Of a stretch of DNA of 50,526 bases, positions 7,580 to 15,531 are shown in pieces. The stretch covers positions 1 to 50,526 of the forward strand of contig CANHDY010000003.1 in assembly GCA_947459535.1 (NCBI GenBank). The letters are read 5' to 3'. Source of the DNA: Rickettsiales bacterium (GTDB lineage: Bacteria; Pseudomonadota; Alphaproteobacteria; Rickettsiales; SXRF01). How positions within the stretch are numbered: the first letter of the stretch is position 1; every line of letters starts with the position of its first letter. The notes under the pieces were generated by a model, which did not search any database, was not told the DNA's origin, and worked only from the letters and a program-made list of their open reading frames with translations. A program made the translations under genes and the position numbers.

Positions 7580-8815
7580 TTAAACGGCAAGCTTTCTAAG
7601 CAGCTCGGATTCGGCCTGACCACCGTACATGTAGTCACGGGTGATTGGCAAGGCATTGATTTTCTTTGAAAACTGGATCTGCCACGCCATGGTTCCGGAG
7701 TAGATCATCGCCAGTTCGCAGCCGGTTAGGTACAGGTCGAACATGCGGTAAAACACCTCGCCATTCATGGCGCGGATGCGCTCGCTGTTAGCACGGTAGC
7801 GTTTTTTCCACTCGCGCAGCGTGTAGGAATAGTGCAGGCGCAGCACCTCGGCATCGGTCACCCAGAAGCCAGCTTTTTCGATAAAGGGGATGGTCTCCGA
7901 AAGCGCCGGCAGGTAGCCTTTTCTGAACATGTATTTTTCCAGCCATGGCTGCGTGGCGAGCGAGGGTTTGTTATAGCCGATCGAGTGCAGCAGCATGAGG
8001 CCATCTTCTTTCATCAGCTCATGCACTTTGCCAAAATATTCCGGATAGTGAGGCAGGCCAACATGCTCGAACATGCCCACCGAAACAATGCGATCAAAAG
8101 TCTCGCTCACGTGGCGATAATCCTGCAGTCGGATATCGATTTTATCTTGCAGCCCGGCGGCTTTCACACGCTCTACGGCCAGCTGGTGCTGCTGCGCCGA
8201 AAGTGTGACACCCACGACGCTCACGCCTTTTTGCTTCGCCATTTCCATCGCAAGCCCGCCCCAGCCGCAGCCAATATCCAGCACGCGCTGGCCGGGCGAT
8301 AAATTTAGCTTGGCGATGATGTGGTTTTTCTTATTGATTTGTGCCTGTTCCAGCGTGTCGTGCTCGCTTTTGAAATAGGCGCAGGAATACTGCATGTCCT
8401 TGTCGAGAAACAGCTGGTAGAGCTCATTGGAAATATCGTAGTGGAACTGGATATTTTTGGTGGCGTTGCCGATGGCGTTATTCTGCCAGATGCGGCGCAG
8501 CGCATAGCGCGCCAGCGTGATGGCTTTTGCAAAAGGAAAATCACGAAACGCCTGGTTGTTGGCCGCCAGCACGCGCAGAAATTTATCAAGATCACCGTCA
8601 TCAATCGTCATCGTGCCGAACATGTAGGCCTCCGGCAGGTTGATCGATGGGTTAGTGACCAGCTTCCAATGCAGCGCTTTATCATGCAGCGTAATCGCGG
8701 TGGATTCGCCCGGGCTACCTGCATAGTGGTGGCGTTTGCCGGTGGCATCGGTGACGGTGAGTTCGCCGCGTTTGATGATATGGCGAAAGAGCGCGCCGGC
8801 GGGAAAATCGAGCAT
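7580..8815 (-). CDS. cfa: Cyclopropane-fatty-acyl-phospholipid synthase
   Basis: 411 residues. It transfers a methylene group from S-adenosylmethionine to the double bond of membrane phospholipid acyl chains. The SAM site is VLDIGCGWGGLAMEMAKQKG, followed by VVGVTLSAQQ and the downstream FDRIVSVGMFEHVG. The N-terminal lipid-binding domain and the C-terminal YMFRKGYLPALSE, FYRMFDLYLTGCE and FSKKINALPITRDY are all family-like. It begins 24 bp after phhA ends, on the same strand. Confidence 0.93.
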   Translation of the reverse strand: MLDFPAGALFRHIIKRGELTVTDATGKRHHYAGSPGESTAITLHDKALHWKLVTNPSINLPEAYMFGTMTIDDGDLDKFLRVLAANNQAFRDFPFAKAITLARYALRRIWQNNAIGNATKNIQFHYDISNELYQLFLDKDMQYSCAYFKSEHDTLEQAQINKKNHIIAKLNLSPGQRVLDIGCGWGGLAMEMAKQKGVSVVGVTLSAQQHQLAVERVKAAGLQDKIDIRLQDYRHVSETFDRIVSVGMFEHVGLPHYPEYFGKVHELMKEDGLMLLHSIGYNKPSLATQPWLEKYMFRKGYLPALSETIPFIEKAGFWVTDAEVLRLHYSYTLREWKKRYRANSERIRAMNGEVFYRMFDLYLTGCELAMIYSGTMAWQIQFSKKINALPITRDYMYGGQAESELLRKLAV

Positions 8816-8839
8816 GGCAGGTATCCTTGCTAATGAGGG

Positions 8840-9679
8840 TTAAGCGTCTGAGAGCTTACCTTTAGAAATGATCTGGTCAACAGGATCCAGCGCGCCATCG
8901 GCAATCAGGGGTTGTTTTTTTACTTCAGCATAAATCGGCGCGAAGTCCGGCTTGGTGGCCTCAAACAGATCTTCCAGCGAATCAATCACGAAGTAGGTTT
9001 TCTGCAGGTCGTCGATGCGGTAGTCGCTGCGCATGATGCGTTTTAAGTCAAATTTCAGCCGGTTAGGCTTGTCACTTTCCAAACAATAGACCGATTCGGT
9101 TTTGGAGGAAACAATGCCCGAACCGTAAATGCGAAGCCCTTCTTCCTGTTGGATGAGGCCGAATTCCACCGTAAACCAGTATAGGCGTTCGATTTCCTTA
9201 TCAGCATCCAGCGTATGCGCTTTCAGCGCTCCTTTGCCCCATTCCTGCATGTAATCGGCGTAAACCTGATGCGCGAGCATCGGCACATGGCCAAACAGAT
9301 CATGGAAAATATCCGGTTCCATCAGATAATCAATCTTCGCCGGCTCGCGAATCCACCATGTGACTGGGAACTGGCGCTTGGAGAGATGCTCCAGAAACAC
9401 CATCGGCGGCAGGTAGCCCGGCACGGTGACAAGCCGCCAGTTTACCGTTTTCTCGAGCATATCAGAAACGCGGCGCCAGTCGGGAATCACGTCGCTTTCT
9501 TTCATGCCGAGCATCTCCAGCGAGCTGAGATACTCTTTGCATGCGCGGTTTTTAAGCAGCGGATACTGGCGGTTGCTCAGGGTGCGCCACATGCCATGAT
9601 CCTCGGCGGTGTAGGCGGCCGGATCAAAGTCGAATGTGTAGTCGGCGCGCATGTTTTCCGGGTGTTCGTCTGCTCTCAT
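8840..9679 (-). CDS. phhA: Phenylalanine 4-hydroxylase
   Basis: 279 residues, the short bacterial monomer type. It hydroxylates phenylalanine to tyrosine with a pterin cofactor and non-haem iron. The 2-His-1-Glu iron site is intact: His126 and His131 in IFHDLFGHVPML and Glu172 in WFTVEFGLIQ. GSGIVSSKTES and the pterin-side GYLPPMVFLEHL are present. A GGAGG ribosome site precedes the ATG and overlaps the outer edge of the palindromic element at 9689-9806. It pairs functionally with hppD across that element. Confidence 0.95.
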   Translation of the reverse strand: MRADEHPENMRADYTFDFDPAAYTAEDHGMWRTLSNRQYPLLKNRACKEYLSSLEMLGMKESDVIPDWRRVSDMLEKTVNWRLVTVPGYLPPMVFLEHLSKRQFPVTWWIREPAKIDYLMEPDIFHDLFGHVPMLAHQVYADYMQEWGKGALKAHTLDADKEIERLYWFTVEFGLIQQEEGLRIYGSGIVSSKTESVYCLESDKPNRLKFDLKRIMRSDYRIDDLQKTYFVIDSLEDLFEATKPDFAPIYAEVKKQPLIADGALDPVDQIISKGKLSDA

Positions 9680-9688
9680 TTTTCCTCC

Positions 9689-9806
9689 AAACGCATTTCT
9701 ATGGCCAATTGCGTTGTTATCTGCGTGCTCGAATCCTTATGTAGCGCTGCTACACTGCGGTTCTCCGCGCGCAGCTGCCTAGCATTTGGCGCATATAAAT
9801 GCGTTT
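9689..9806. repeat. Long palindromic element between phhA and the GNAT gene
   Basis: AAACGCATTT (9689-9698) and AAATGCGTTT (9797-9806) are exact reverse complements. Inside them TATGGCCAA faces TTGGCGCATA, then CTGCGTGC faces GCGCGCAG, converging on GTAGCGCTGCTAC at the centre. The whole unit could fold into one imperfect hairpin of about 118 nt. It lies between the divergent starts of phhA and the acetyltransferase gene. Confidence 0.7.
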
Positions 9807-9843
9807 GAAAAACCATGCCAGACTATATACATTAAGGCAAATT

Positions 9844-10293
9844 ATGACACCTTCTTCAAAAAAACAATCGATTACCATTCGCGAACTGAAAACCCGCGCG
9901 CAGCTGGAGACGATTTACCCGCTGGTAAAGCAGGTGAACCCGCAAGTATCTAAACGTGAGTTCATGACCGACCTTGATACCATGCTACCGCTCGGCTATC
10001 GCTGCGTTGGTGCATTTTCCGGCGATAAACTCGTGGGCGCGTGTGGCCTGTGGATCGGCCGGCGGTTCTGGTGCGGAAAATACTGCGAGGTTGATAATCT
10101 TGTCGTTGATCTAAAAGGGCGCAGCGGCGGCATCGGTGCGCTTATGATGCGCTGGGTGGAAAAAGAAGCGAAAAAAGAGAAATGTGCGATCGTGATGGCA
10201 GATAGCTATACGACCAACCATGCCTCACATCGCTTTTATTTCCGCGAAGGATACATTATAAAGGGGTATTGTTTTTATAAAGAACTCAGTTAA
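9844..10293 (+). CDS. GNAT-family N-acetyltransferase
   Basis: 149 residues from the ATG at 9844; a longer frame would start inside the palindromic element. The GNAT core is visible: the strand before motif A ([20 protein letters not shown]) with a variant acetyl-CoA loop R-S-G-G-I-G, then [14 protein letters not shown], and the motif B end [18 protein letters not shown]. The acceptor is unknown. It sits between phhA and hppD, so a link to aromatic amino acid turnover is possible but not shown. Confidence 0.8.
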   Translation: MTPSSKKQSITIRELKTRAQLETIYPLVKQVNPQVSKREFMTDLDTMLPLGYRCVGAFSGDKLVGACGLWIGRRFWCGKYCEVDNLVVDLKGRSGGIGALMMRWVEKEAKKEKCAIVMADSYTTNHASHRFYFREGYIIKGYCFYKELS

Positions 10294-10295
10294 TT

Positions 10296-10381
10296 CCCCG
10301 CGAAAGCGGGGATCCTGTAGAAAAAAGGATCCTGTGATGGTTACTACATCTGCAAAACAAGACCCCGCAATAAATGCGGGG
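10296..10381. repeat. Pair of GC palindromes (GATCCTG family) overlapping the hppD start
   Basis: Hairpin 1 is CCCCGC-GAAA-GCGGGG (10296-10311), beginning just after the GNAT stop. Hairpin 2 is CCCCGC-AATAAAT-GCGGGG (10363-10381). GGATCCTGT occurs twice between them. Hairpin 2 lies inside the hppD frame, and the same 19 bases recur at 26664-26682. Confidence 0.75.
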
Positions 10382-11449
10382 ATCAGCGCCAACCCCATGG
10401 GCACGGACGGCTTCGAGTTTGTCGAATATGCGGCGCTTGATCCGCGCCCGCTGGAAGAGCTGTTCGCCAAGCTCGGCTTTACGCGCGTGGCGCAGCACCG
10501 CTCGAAAAATGTTCATCTGTGGCGTCAGGGCGATATTAATTTTATTTTGAATGCCGAGCGCAATTCGCAGGCTGAAGGGTTTTACAACGCGCACGGCCTA
10601 TCCGCCAATGCGATGGCGTTTCGCGTGAAAGACGCGGCCTTTGCGATCAAGCGCGCGAAAGAACTGGGCGCAAAAGTGGTGGAATCAAAAGTCGGACCGA
10701 TGGAACTGGCCATTCCTGCGATTGAGGGCATCGGCGGCAGCCTTCTCTATCTCGTGGATCGCTACGGCGATCGCGGATCGATTTATGATATTGATTTTGT
10801 GCCGCTGCCGGGGGTGGATCAGCATCCGGCGGGTGTGGGGCTTACTTACATCGACCATCTCACGCACAATGTTGAGCGCGGTAACATGGAAAAATGGGCG
10901 GATTTTTATTCACGCCTGTTTAACTTCCGCCAGATCCGCTATTTTGATATTGAAGGTAAGCTCACCGGCCTTGTCAGTAAGGCGATGACCAGCCCTTGCG
11001 GCAAGATCCGCATCCCGATCAACGAATCGTCGGATGATAAATCGCAGATCGAAGAATATCTGCGCGAATACAAAGGCGAAGGCATCCAGCATATCGCGCT
11101 GGCAACGGACGATATTTACAAAACCGTGGCGCAGCTGAAGCAGCATGTGCGCTTCATGGATCCGCCGCCGGAGACTTATTATGACAATCTCAAAAAGCGC
11201 GTGCCGCACAGCAAGGAAGAAGTGAGTAAGCTGAAGCCGCTTGGTATCCTCGTTGATGGTGCGCCGGAGAGCAAGCCGGGTGCGAATGATGGCGGCATTT
11301 TGCTGCAGATTTTCACCGCCACCGTCATCGGCCCGATTTTCTATGAAATCATCCAGCGCAAGGGTGATGAAGGTTTCGGCGAAGGCAATTTTAAGGCTTT
11401 GTTCGAGTCGATCGAAGAAGATCAGATCAAGCGCGGCGTCCTAAAGTAA
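10337..11449 (+). CDS. hppD: 4-hydroxyphenylpyruvate dioxygenase
   Basis: 370 residues from the ATG at 10337. It converts 4-hydroxyphenylpyruvate to homogentisate in tyrosine degradation. Iron ligands are His174 (YIDHLTHNV), His252 ([10 protein letters not shown]) and Glu337 (FYEIIQRKG). The C-terminal [15 protein letters not shown] is characteristic. The family homology starts at [13 protein letters not shown] (residue 19), and the residues before it are encoded by the palindromic element (DPAINAGIS). Either the element has extended the protein or the true start is the ATG in NPMG. It makes a pathway pair with phhA; no homogentisate dioxygenase is in the window. Confidence 0.94.
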   Translation: MVTTSAKQDPAINAGISANPMGTDGFEFVEYAALDPRPLEELFAKLGFTRVAQHRSKNVHLWRQGDINFILNAERNSQAEGFYNAHGLSANAMAFRVKDAAFAIKRAKELGAKVVESKVGPMELAIPAIEGIGGSLLYLVDRYGDRGSIYDIDFVPLPGVDQHPAGVGLTYIDHLTHNVERGNMEKWADFYSRLFNFRQIRYFDIEGKLTGLVSKAMTSPCGKIRIPINESSDDKSQIEEYLREYKGEGIQHIALATDDIYKTVAQLKQHVRFMDPPPETYYDNLKKRVPHSKEEVSKLKPLGILVDGAPESKPGANDGGILLQIFTATVIGPIFYEIIQRKGDEGFGEGNFKALFESIEEDQIKRGVLK

Positions 11450-11565
11450 CTCTACTGCGGCGGAAAATCTGCTTGGAAATTTCGTACTCAAAAGTCACGT
11501 ACTTGATGTACGCTAGACTTTTTGCGTGCGAAATTTCCTTCGCGCTTTCCTCGCCGCAGCGAGTT
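11448..11565. repeat. 118-bp palindromic element after hppD
   Basis: The outer arm AACTC..CTGCGGCG starting at 11448 (overlapping the hppD stop) faces CGCCGCAGCGAGTT ending at 11565. The middle arms GGAAATTTCG (11475-11484) and CGAAATTTCC (11529-11538) are exact complements, AAAAGTC (11490-11496) faces GACTTTT (11516-11522), and the tip is CGTAC-TTGAT-GTACG. It would form one long hairpin and could also stop transcription between the convergent genes. Confidence 0.75.
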
Positions 11566-11604
11566 AACAAAAACCGTATGCATCAACAGCAATATCGAGG
11601 GTAC

Positions 11605-12318
11605 TTAGTTAAGAGACAGACCAGCCGAGCCCTGCCGGCTTTGCGCAAGGCGCTGCACAAAACTGCCGCCGCGCAGGGTTTTCCCCACCATCTCCACCAT
11701 GGAGCGCTGCAGCTCGGGTGTGTCGAAATTTTCTGCGATTTCAGCGGCGAATGTGGCGGGTACCTGCTCGCGCCCTACCTGCTCGAGCACCGCTTCCGGC
11801 AGCTTTGACATGCTGTAAGCCACCCGCAGGTTGCCTTTATCCATCTGCAGCGGCGGCAGCTTGCGCACATCCACCCTGCCGCTTTCAACTTCCTTGAACA
11901 CACGCGCGGCATCCAGCGTGTCGGTGTGGCCACGCGCCATGTTTTTGTAGGCGGCGATCACGCGCACGTCCTCCACCGAATAACCATCCGCCTCGCGCAG
12001 CACATAGGCCGCCACTTTGCCCGGGCCGGTGCCAATGGCGTTAGTGTTCACGGCGTGATCCAGCCTGTGGTGGCCATCCGCGACATAAAGCGCGCCATTC
12101 AGACGTTCATGCAGCAGCAGTGGATCGCCGTCTAAGACTGGATTCCAGCTTTCGCGGCGGATGCGATGTGCCTCGGTGACGCCTTTGCTATCGCCATGCG
12201 CGCGGAACTGATAGGCCTGCGCATCGGTCTTGATGGCCTCGGGCGCCACCATCACGAGGCTCAGCTTTTCAAGCGCAAGGCGCGGTTGTTGTAATGTAAA
12301 CATCCCCATACACGCCAT
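11605..12318 (-). CDS. ParB/DUF1015-like protein, unknown role
   Basis: 237 residues. The core YVADGHHRLDHAV is a ParB/sulfiredoxin-fold nucleotide-binding type motif. The following AAYVLREADGYSVEDVRVIAAYKNMARG...DAARVFKE resembles the DdrB-like ParB domain known from mobile elements; this is from memory, without a search. DUF1015 proteins share an ADGHHR motif, so that is the alternative. No partition or plasmid genes are adjacent. Three possible starts lie within six codons and none has a strong ribosome site. It is convergent with hppD. Confidence 0.5.
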   Translation of the reverse strand: MACMGMFTLQQPRLALEKLSLVMVAPEAIKTDAQAYQFRAHGDSKGVTEAHRIRRESWNPVLDGDPLLLHERLNGALYVADGHHRLDHAVNTNAIGTGPGKVAAYVLREADGYSVEDVRVIAAYKNMARGHTDTLDAARVFKEVESGRVDVRKLPPLQMDKGNLRVAYSMSKLPEAVLEQVGREQVPATFAAEIAENFDTPELQRSMVEMVGKTLRGGSFVQRLAQSRQGSAGLSLN

Positions 12319-12482
12319 TCTAGCGTGCAGGAAGCGAGTAGCCCAGCATTCAAATATGAAGTTTTGATGACGAATATAGCCCTGAAATGGTAAAGTGGAT
12401 GATATTGATTTTTAAACATTAACTGAAAATAAACCATGGCTGTCTATAGTCATAGCACCACAAAACGATAGTGAGCTAATTT

Positions 12483-13094
12483 ATGGCATTAACGACTGTG
12501 CCCAAGAATGTCCGCGCTAGTGATCGGCTGGATCTTGGAAATCAGGAAGAAGAAGGCTTTGTCGTACGCAAACGCTTTTTATCGATCCGTAAAATGGCGC
12601 AGCTCTGCCTCAGCGGTGTTATTATTGTGCTGGGTGTCGTGATTCTGCTCAGGAATGATACACTAGTTGGTTCGCTGCTGTGTGTCGTTGTTGGCAGCAT
12701 GTTGCTGTATCTCGGACGCGTTATTGAAAAGCAGCAGATGATAATCAACGCGACAGAATTCATGAATGCGGTATATTCGTCTGCATTGTGTAAAGGCTAC
12801 ACGTTCTCTTTCATTGTACGATCAAAGGGCGCGATCATTTATCTTGATCGCGGATTTCAAGAGCTTTTTCCTGATTTCATAGTGCAGCCTGATCGCGAGC
12901 TATCAACGCTTTGCGATATATATCAGTTTAAGCCCGAGATTGCCGCAAGGCTCACTGATCATGTTCGTAGCGGCACTGAAGGTGCGCTCGATTTTGATCT
13001 CGCAGCTGGATCTAACCGCGCACAGCAAGTCATTCGCGTCACATGCGAACCGATCGCCCGTCCGAAGGGCTACGTGCTGGTGCGCGGTAAGTAG
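12483..13094 (+). CDS. Two-span membrane protein with PAS-like domain, no output domain
   Basis: 203 residues. A charged N-terminus is followed by two hydrophobic helices at about residues 39-56 and 62-79 with a very short loop. A cytoplasmic segment follows that looks PAS-like (FSFIVRSKGAIIYLDRGFQELFP, ending VTCEPIARPKGYVLVRGK). Nothing follows the PAS-like part, so there is no kinase, cyclase or HTH. It may be a stand-alone sensor or a truncated sensor kinase. The next gene is on the other strand. Confidence 0.6.
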   Translation: MALTTVPKNVRASDRLDLGNQEEEGFVVRKRFLSIRKMAQLCLSGVIIVLGVVILLRNDTLVGSLLCVVVGSMLLYLGRVIEKQQMIINATEFMNAVYSSALCKGYTFSFIVRSKGAIIYLDRGFQELFPDFIVQPDRELSTLCDIYQFKPEIAARLTDHVRSGTEGALDFDLAAGSNRAQQVIRVTCEPIARPKGYVLVRGK

Positions 13095-13097
13095 AGC

Positions 13098-13343
13098 TTA
13101 AGCAGCCGCTTTTGTCAGCATCGAATAAAGCTCGTCTTTAAGCGCGAGGCGCTGCTTTTTGAATTTTTCCGCCAGAATGTCGGAGACCTTGTCGATCTCC
13201 TGCTCAATGCGGTGCACCTGCTTGCATACGGCTTCATATTCATCAAATAGCCGGGCGAAGTGGGCATCATTTATTTTCAGCGCGTGAATCTGCTCTTTGA
13301 ACTCGGGAAATTCCTGAAGCAGTGAATAAGATTCGTTGAACAT
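13098..13343 (-). CDS. YdcH-family (DUF465) small coiled-coil protein
   Basis: 81 residues, nearly all helical. FPEFKEQIHALKINDAHFARL followed by FDEYEAVCKQVHRIEQEIDK is the DUF465 pattern, and LKKQRLALKDEL-type residues close it. The function of the family is not established. A clear AAGGAG lies before the ATG. It is separated from the upstream membrane PAS gene by only a few bases but points the opposite way. Confidence 0.85.
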   Translation of the reverse strand: MFNESYSLLQEFPEFKEQIHALKINDAHFARLFDEYEAVCKQVHRIEQEIDKVSDILAEKFKKQRLALKDELYSMLTKAAA

Positions 13344-13408
13344 GAAAAGCTCCTTTTCGTTGACTCAGGCAACATTAGCAGCATGTGTCATGATAGCCTT
13401 GATTCATA

Positions 13409-14179
13409 TCAAGCGCCAGCAATAACAAGGTGAGCGCCAATTTTCTGATATTCATCAAAGAGTTTGGGGGTGCGGTTTTCGCCCGCCCTGCAGATGGCCT
13501 CATCCATGTTAATGGTGCCAAGCAGCGCTACCCCCAGCTCGCGTGCGAGTTTTTCGCCGCCGCCGCTGCCAAACATGCTGCCCGACATATTTTCCACCAC
13601 ACCCAGCACCGGCACATGCACTTTGCTAAACATCTGGGCGCATTTGCGCGCATCCAGCAGCGCGACTTCCTGCGGCGTGGTGACGATGATCACGCCGGAG
13701 AGCGGCACTTGCTGCGCCATGCTTAAATGAATATCGCCAGTGCCTGGTGGCATATCCACCAGCAGTACATCGAGAGATGCATCCTTCGTGCCCCAGCGTG
13801 TCATACGCAGCAGCTGGTTCAGTGTTTTGGTAATCATGGGCCCGCGCAGCACCGCCGCACTATCACCAATAATGAAACCGATCGAATTGCACACGATGCC
13901 GGCCGCCTCAAGCGGTATCATCTGCTCTTTAAATTCCGGCTGGCCGGAAAGCCCCATCAGGTAGGGAATGCTGGGGCCGTAAATATCCGCATCCAGAATG
14001 CCAACGCGCTTTCCCGCCGCCGAAAGCGCCATGGCCAGGTTCACTGTGGTGGTTGATTTGCCCACGCCGCCCTTGCCAGACGCCACCGCGATGACTCTGC
14101 CCACAAAAGGTAGCGGCTGGCGCACCCAGAGTGCTGGTTTTTTTAGCGGCGTTTCATCCTGAATCATCGTTGATGTCAT
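13409..14179 (-). CDS. mrp: Mrp/ApbC-type P-loop ATPase (iron-sulfur carrier family)
   Basis: 256 residues. Deviant Walker A ASGKGGVGKSTTT (Lys41), DADIYGPSIPYLMG and DMPPGTGDIHL define the Mrp/Nbp35 family, which carries or inserts iron-sulfur clusters. Two features are unusual. The N-terminal MIP18/DUF59 domain of many Mrp proteins is absent. The ENMS loop continues GSMFGSGGGEKLA with no CxxC pair, which other members use to hold the cluster. Several alphaproteobacterial Mrp proteins also lack the cysteines, as I recall. It is divergent from hflK. Confidence 0.85.
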   Translation of the reverse strand: MTSTMIQDETPLKKPALWVRQPLPFVGRVIAVASGKGGVGKSTTTVNLAMALSAAGKRVGILDADIYGPSIPYLMGLSGQPEFKEQMIPLEAAGIVCNSIGFIIGDSAAVLRGPMITKTLNQLLRMTRWGTKDASLDVLLVDMPPGTGDIHLSMAQQVPLSGVIIVTTPQEVALLDARKCAQMFSKVHVPVLGVVENMSGSMFGSGGGEKLARELGVALLGTINMDEAICRAGENRTPKLFDEYQKIGAHLVIAGA

Positions 14180-14236
14180 GGTCTTGCAATCTAGCTGTTT
14201 CCTCCTATATAGTTGCCCGAGCGAAAAAAACCAGTA

Positions 14237-14250
14237 CCGCCTTCAGGCGG
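14237..14250. repeat. Short GC palindrome in the mrp-hflK gap
   Basis: CCGCCT-TC-AGGCGG is a perfect 6-bp stem, 17 bp before the hflK ATG. It is similar in style to the other GC palindromes of this window, but short enough to be chance. Confidence 0.35.
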
Positions 14251-14267
14251 GAACCAGTGGAGGGTGC

Positions 14268-15395
14268 ATGGCGTGGGATAATCAGGGTCCGTGGGGCAAA
14301 CCAGGCGGCAGCGGTGGCATGGGTGGTGGTCCACGCCGGCCGATGGGCGGCGGTGGCGGCGGTAAGCCGCAAGGGCCGGATCTTGATGAGCTGCTGCGCA
14401 AAAGCCGCGAGCAGTGGAAAACCATGTTTCCCCAAGATGGCAATGGCGGCGCGAAAGGCCTCGTGCTGCTGCTGATTATCGTGGTGCTGCTGTGGCTGTC
14501 GTCGGGCGTGTATTTTGTGAAAGCCGATGAACAGGGCGTGGTGCTTCGTTTTGGCGAATATCATCGCACCACCGGCTCAGGCCTTAACTATCACCTGCCT
14601 TATCCATTTGAAGGCGTGCTGACACCGAAGGTGACAGCCGTGAACCGCGTGGAGGTTGGCTATCGCTCCGGATCAGCGCGCACAAACCGCGAAGCGACGG
14701 CGATTCCCGAGGAAAGCCTGATGCTGACTGGCGATGAAAATATCGTCGATATCACTTTCGAGGTGCAGTGGAAAATCCGCGAAGCACCAGATTTCCTGTT
14801 TAATATCAGAAACCCCGAAGACACGGTGAAAGCTGTTTCTGAAAGCGCGATGCGCGAGGTGATCGGCCAGAGCCAGATTGCTACCGTGCTTACCGCTGGC
14901 CGCGAGGATGTGGCAATGAAAACCAGAACCCTCATCCAGCAAACGCTGGACGATTACAAAGCTGGTATTGAGATCATCGCGGTGAACCTCCGTGATGTGA
15001 ATCCGCCGGATCAGGTGCGGGCGGCGTTTCTTGACGTGCAATCGGCGCGTGCCGACATGCAGACCTCAATCAATCAAGCTGAAACCTATCGCAGCGATAT
15101 CGTCCCACGTGCTCGCGGTGAGGCAGAAAAGTTGGTACTTGACGCCCAAGCCTATAAACAGGAAGTGATTGCTAGAGCGCAGGGGGAAGCCTCGCGTTTC
15201 TCCGCTGTCTATGAGGAATTCAAAATGGCGCGTGATGTGACCAAACAACGCATTTATCTGGAAACAATGGAAGATATTCTTTCTGGCATGAACAAGGTGA
15301 TTATTGATGAAAAAGGTGCGGGCGGCGTGGTGCCGTACCTGCCGCTTGATTCGCTCAAAGCCAAACAGCCAGCAGCTCAGGAGGTGAGGCCATGA
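14268..15395 (+). CDS. hflK: HflK, membrane protease (FtsH) modulator
   Basis: 375 residues from the ATG at 14268, which has GGAGGG upstream and gives the family start MAWDNQGPWG. The N-terminus is glycine/proline-rich. One transmembrane helix lies at about residues 63-83 (KGLVLLLIIVVLLWLSSGVYF), split here as LVLLLIIVVLLWLSS. The SPFH/band-7 domain starts VKADEQGVVLRFGEY and continues with the long helical stretch (ARGEAEKLVLDAQAYKQEV). HflK and HflC form a periplasmic complex controlling FtsH. The stop is followed by a palindromic element before hflC. Confidence 0.94.
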   Translation: MAWDNQGPWGKPGGSGGMGGGPRRPMGGGGGGKPQGPDLDELLRKSREQWKTMFPQDGNGGAKGLVLLLIIVVLLWLSSGVYFVKADEQGVVLRFGEYHRTTGSGLNYHLPYPFEGVLTPKVTAVNRVEVGYRSGSARTNREATAIPEESLMLTGDENIVDITFEVQWKIREAPDFLFNIRNPEDTVKAVSESAMREVIGQSQIATVLTAGREDVAMKTRTLIQQTLDDYKAGIEIIAVNLRDVNPPDQVRAAFLDVQSARADMQTSINQAETYRSDIVPRARGEAEKLVLDAQAYKQEVIARAQGEASRFSAVYEEFKMARDVTKQRIYLETMEDILSGMNKVIIDEKGAGGVVPYLPLDSLKAKQPAAQEVRP

Positions 15396-15408
15396 CAACC
15401 CAAACTTT

Positions 15409-15508
15409 CCTCCCCCTCTCAGGGGGAGGATCAAGGTGGGGGTTACTTCTTACCTTCATCACACAATCTATAACCCTCACCCCCGCCCTCTCCCTGAAAG
15501 GGAGAGGG
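15409..15508. repeat. Composite GC palindrome in the hflK-hflC gap
   Basis: CCTCCCCCT-CTC-AGGGGGAGG (15409-15429) and CCCTCTCCCT-GAA-AGGGAGAGGG (15486-15508) are perfect hairpins. Between them GGTGGGGGTTA faces TAACCCTCACCCCC. The same kind of element interrupts serB at 18829-18921. Confidence 0.75.
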
Positions 15509-15531
15509 AGTATCATGTTGGAGGCCAAGCC

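Noticed and set aside
15436..15531. Longer hflC start (residues such as NPHPRPLPERE)
   Set aside because: This peptide is translated palindromic repeat; the ATG at 15532 has GGAGG before it and gives the normal membrane anchor.
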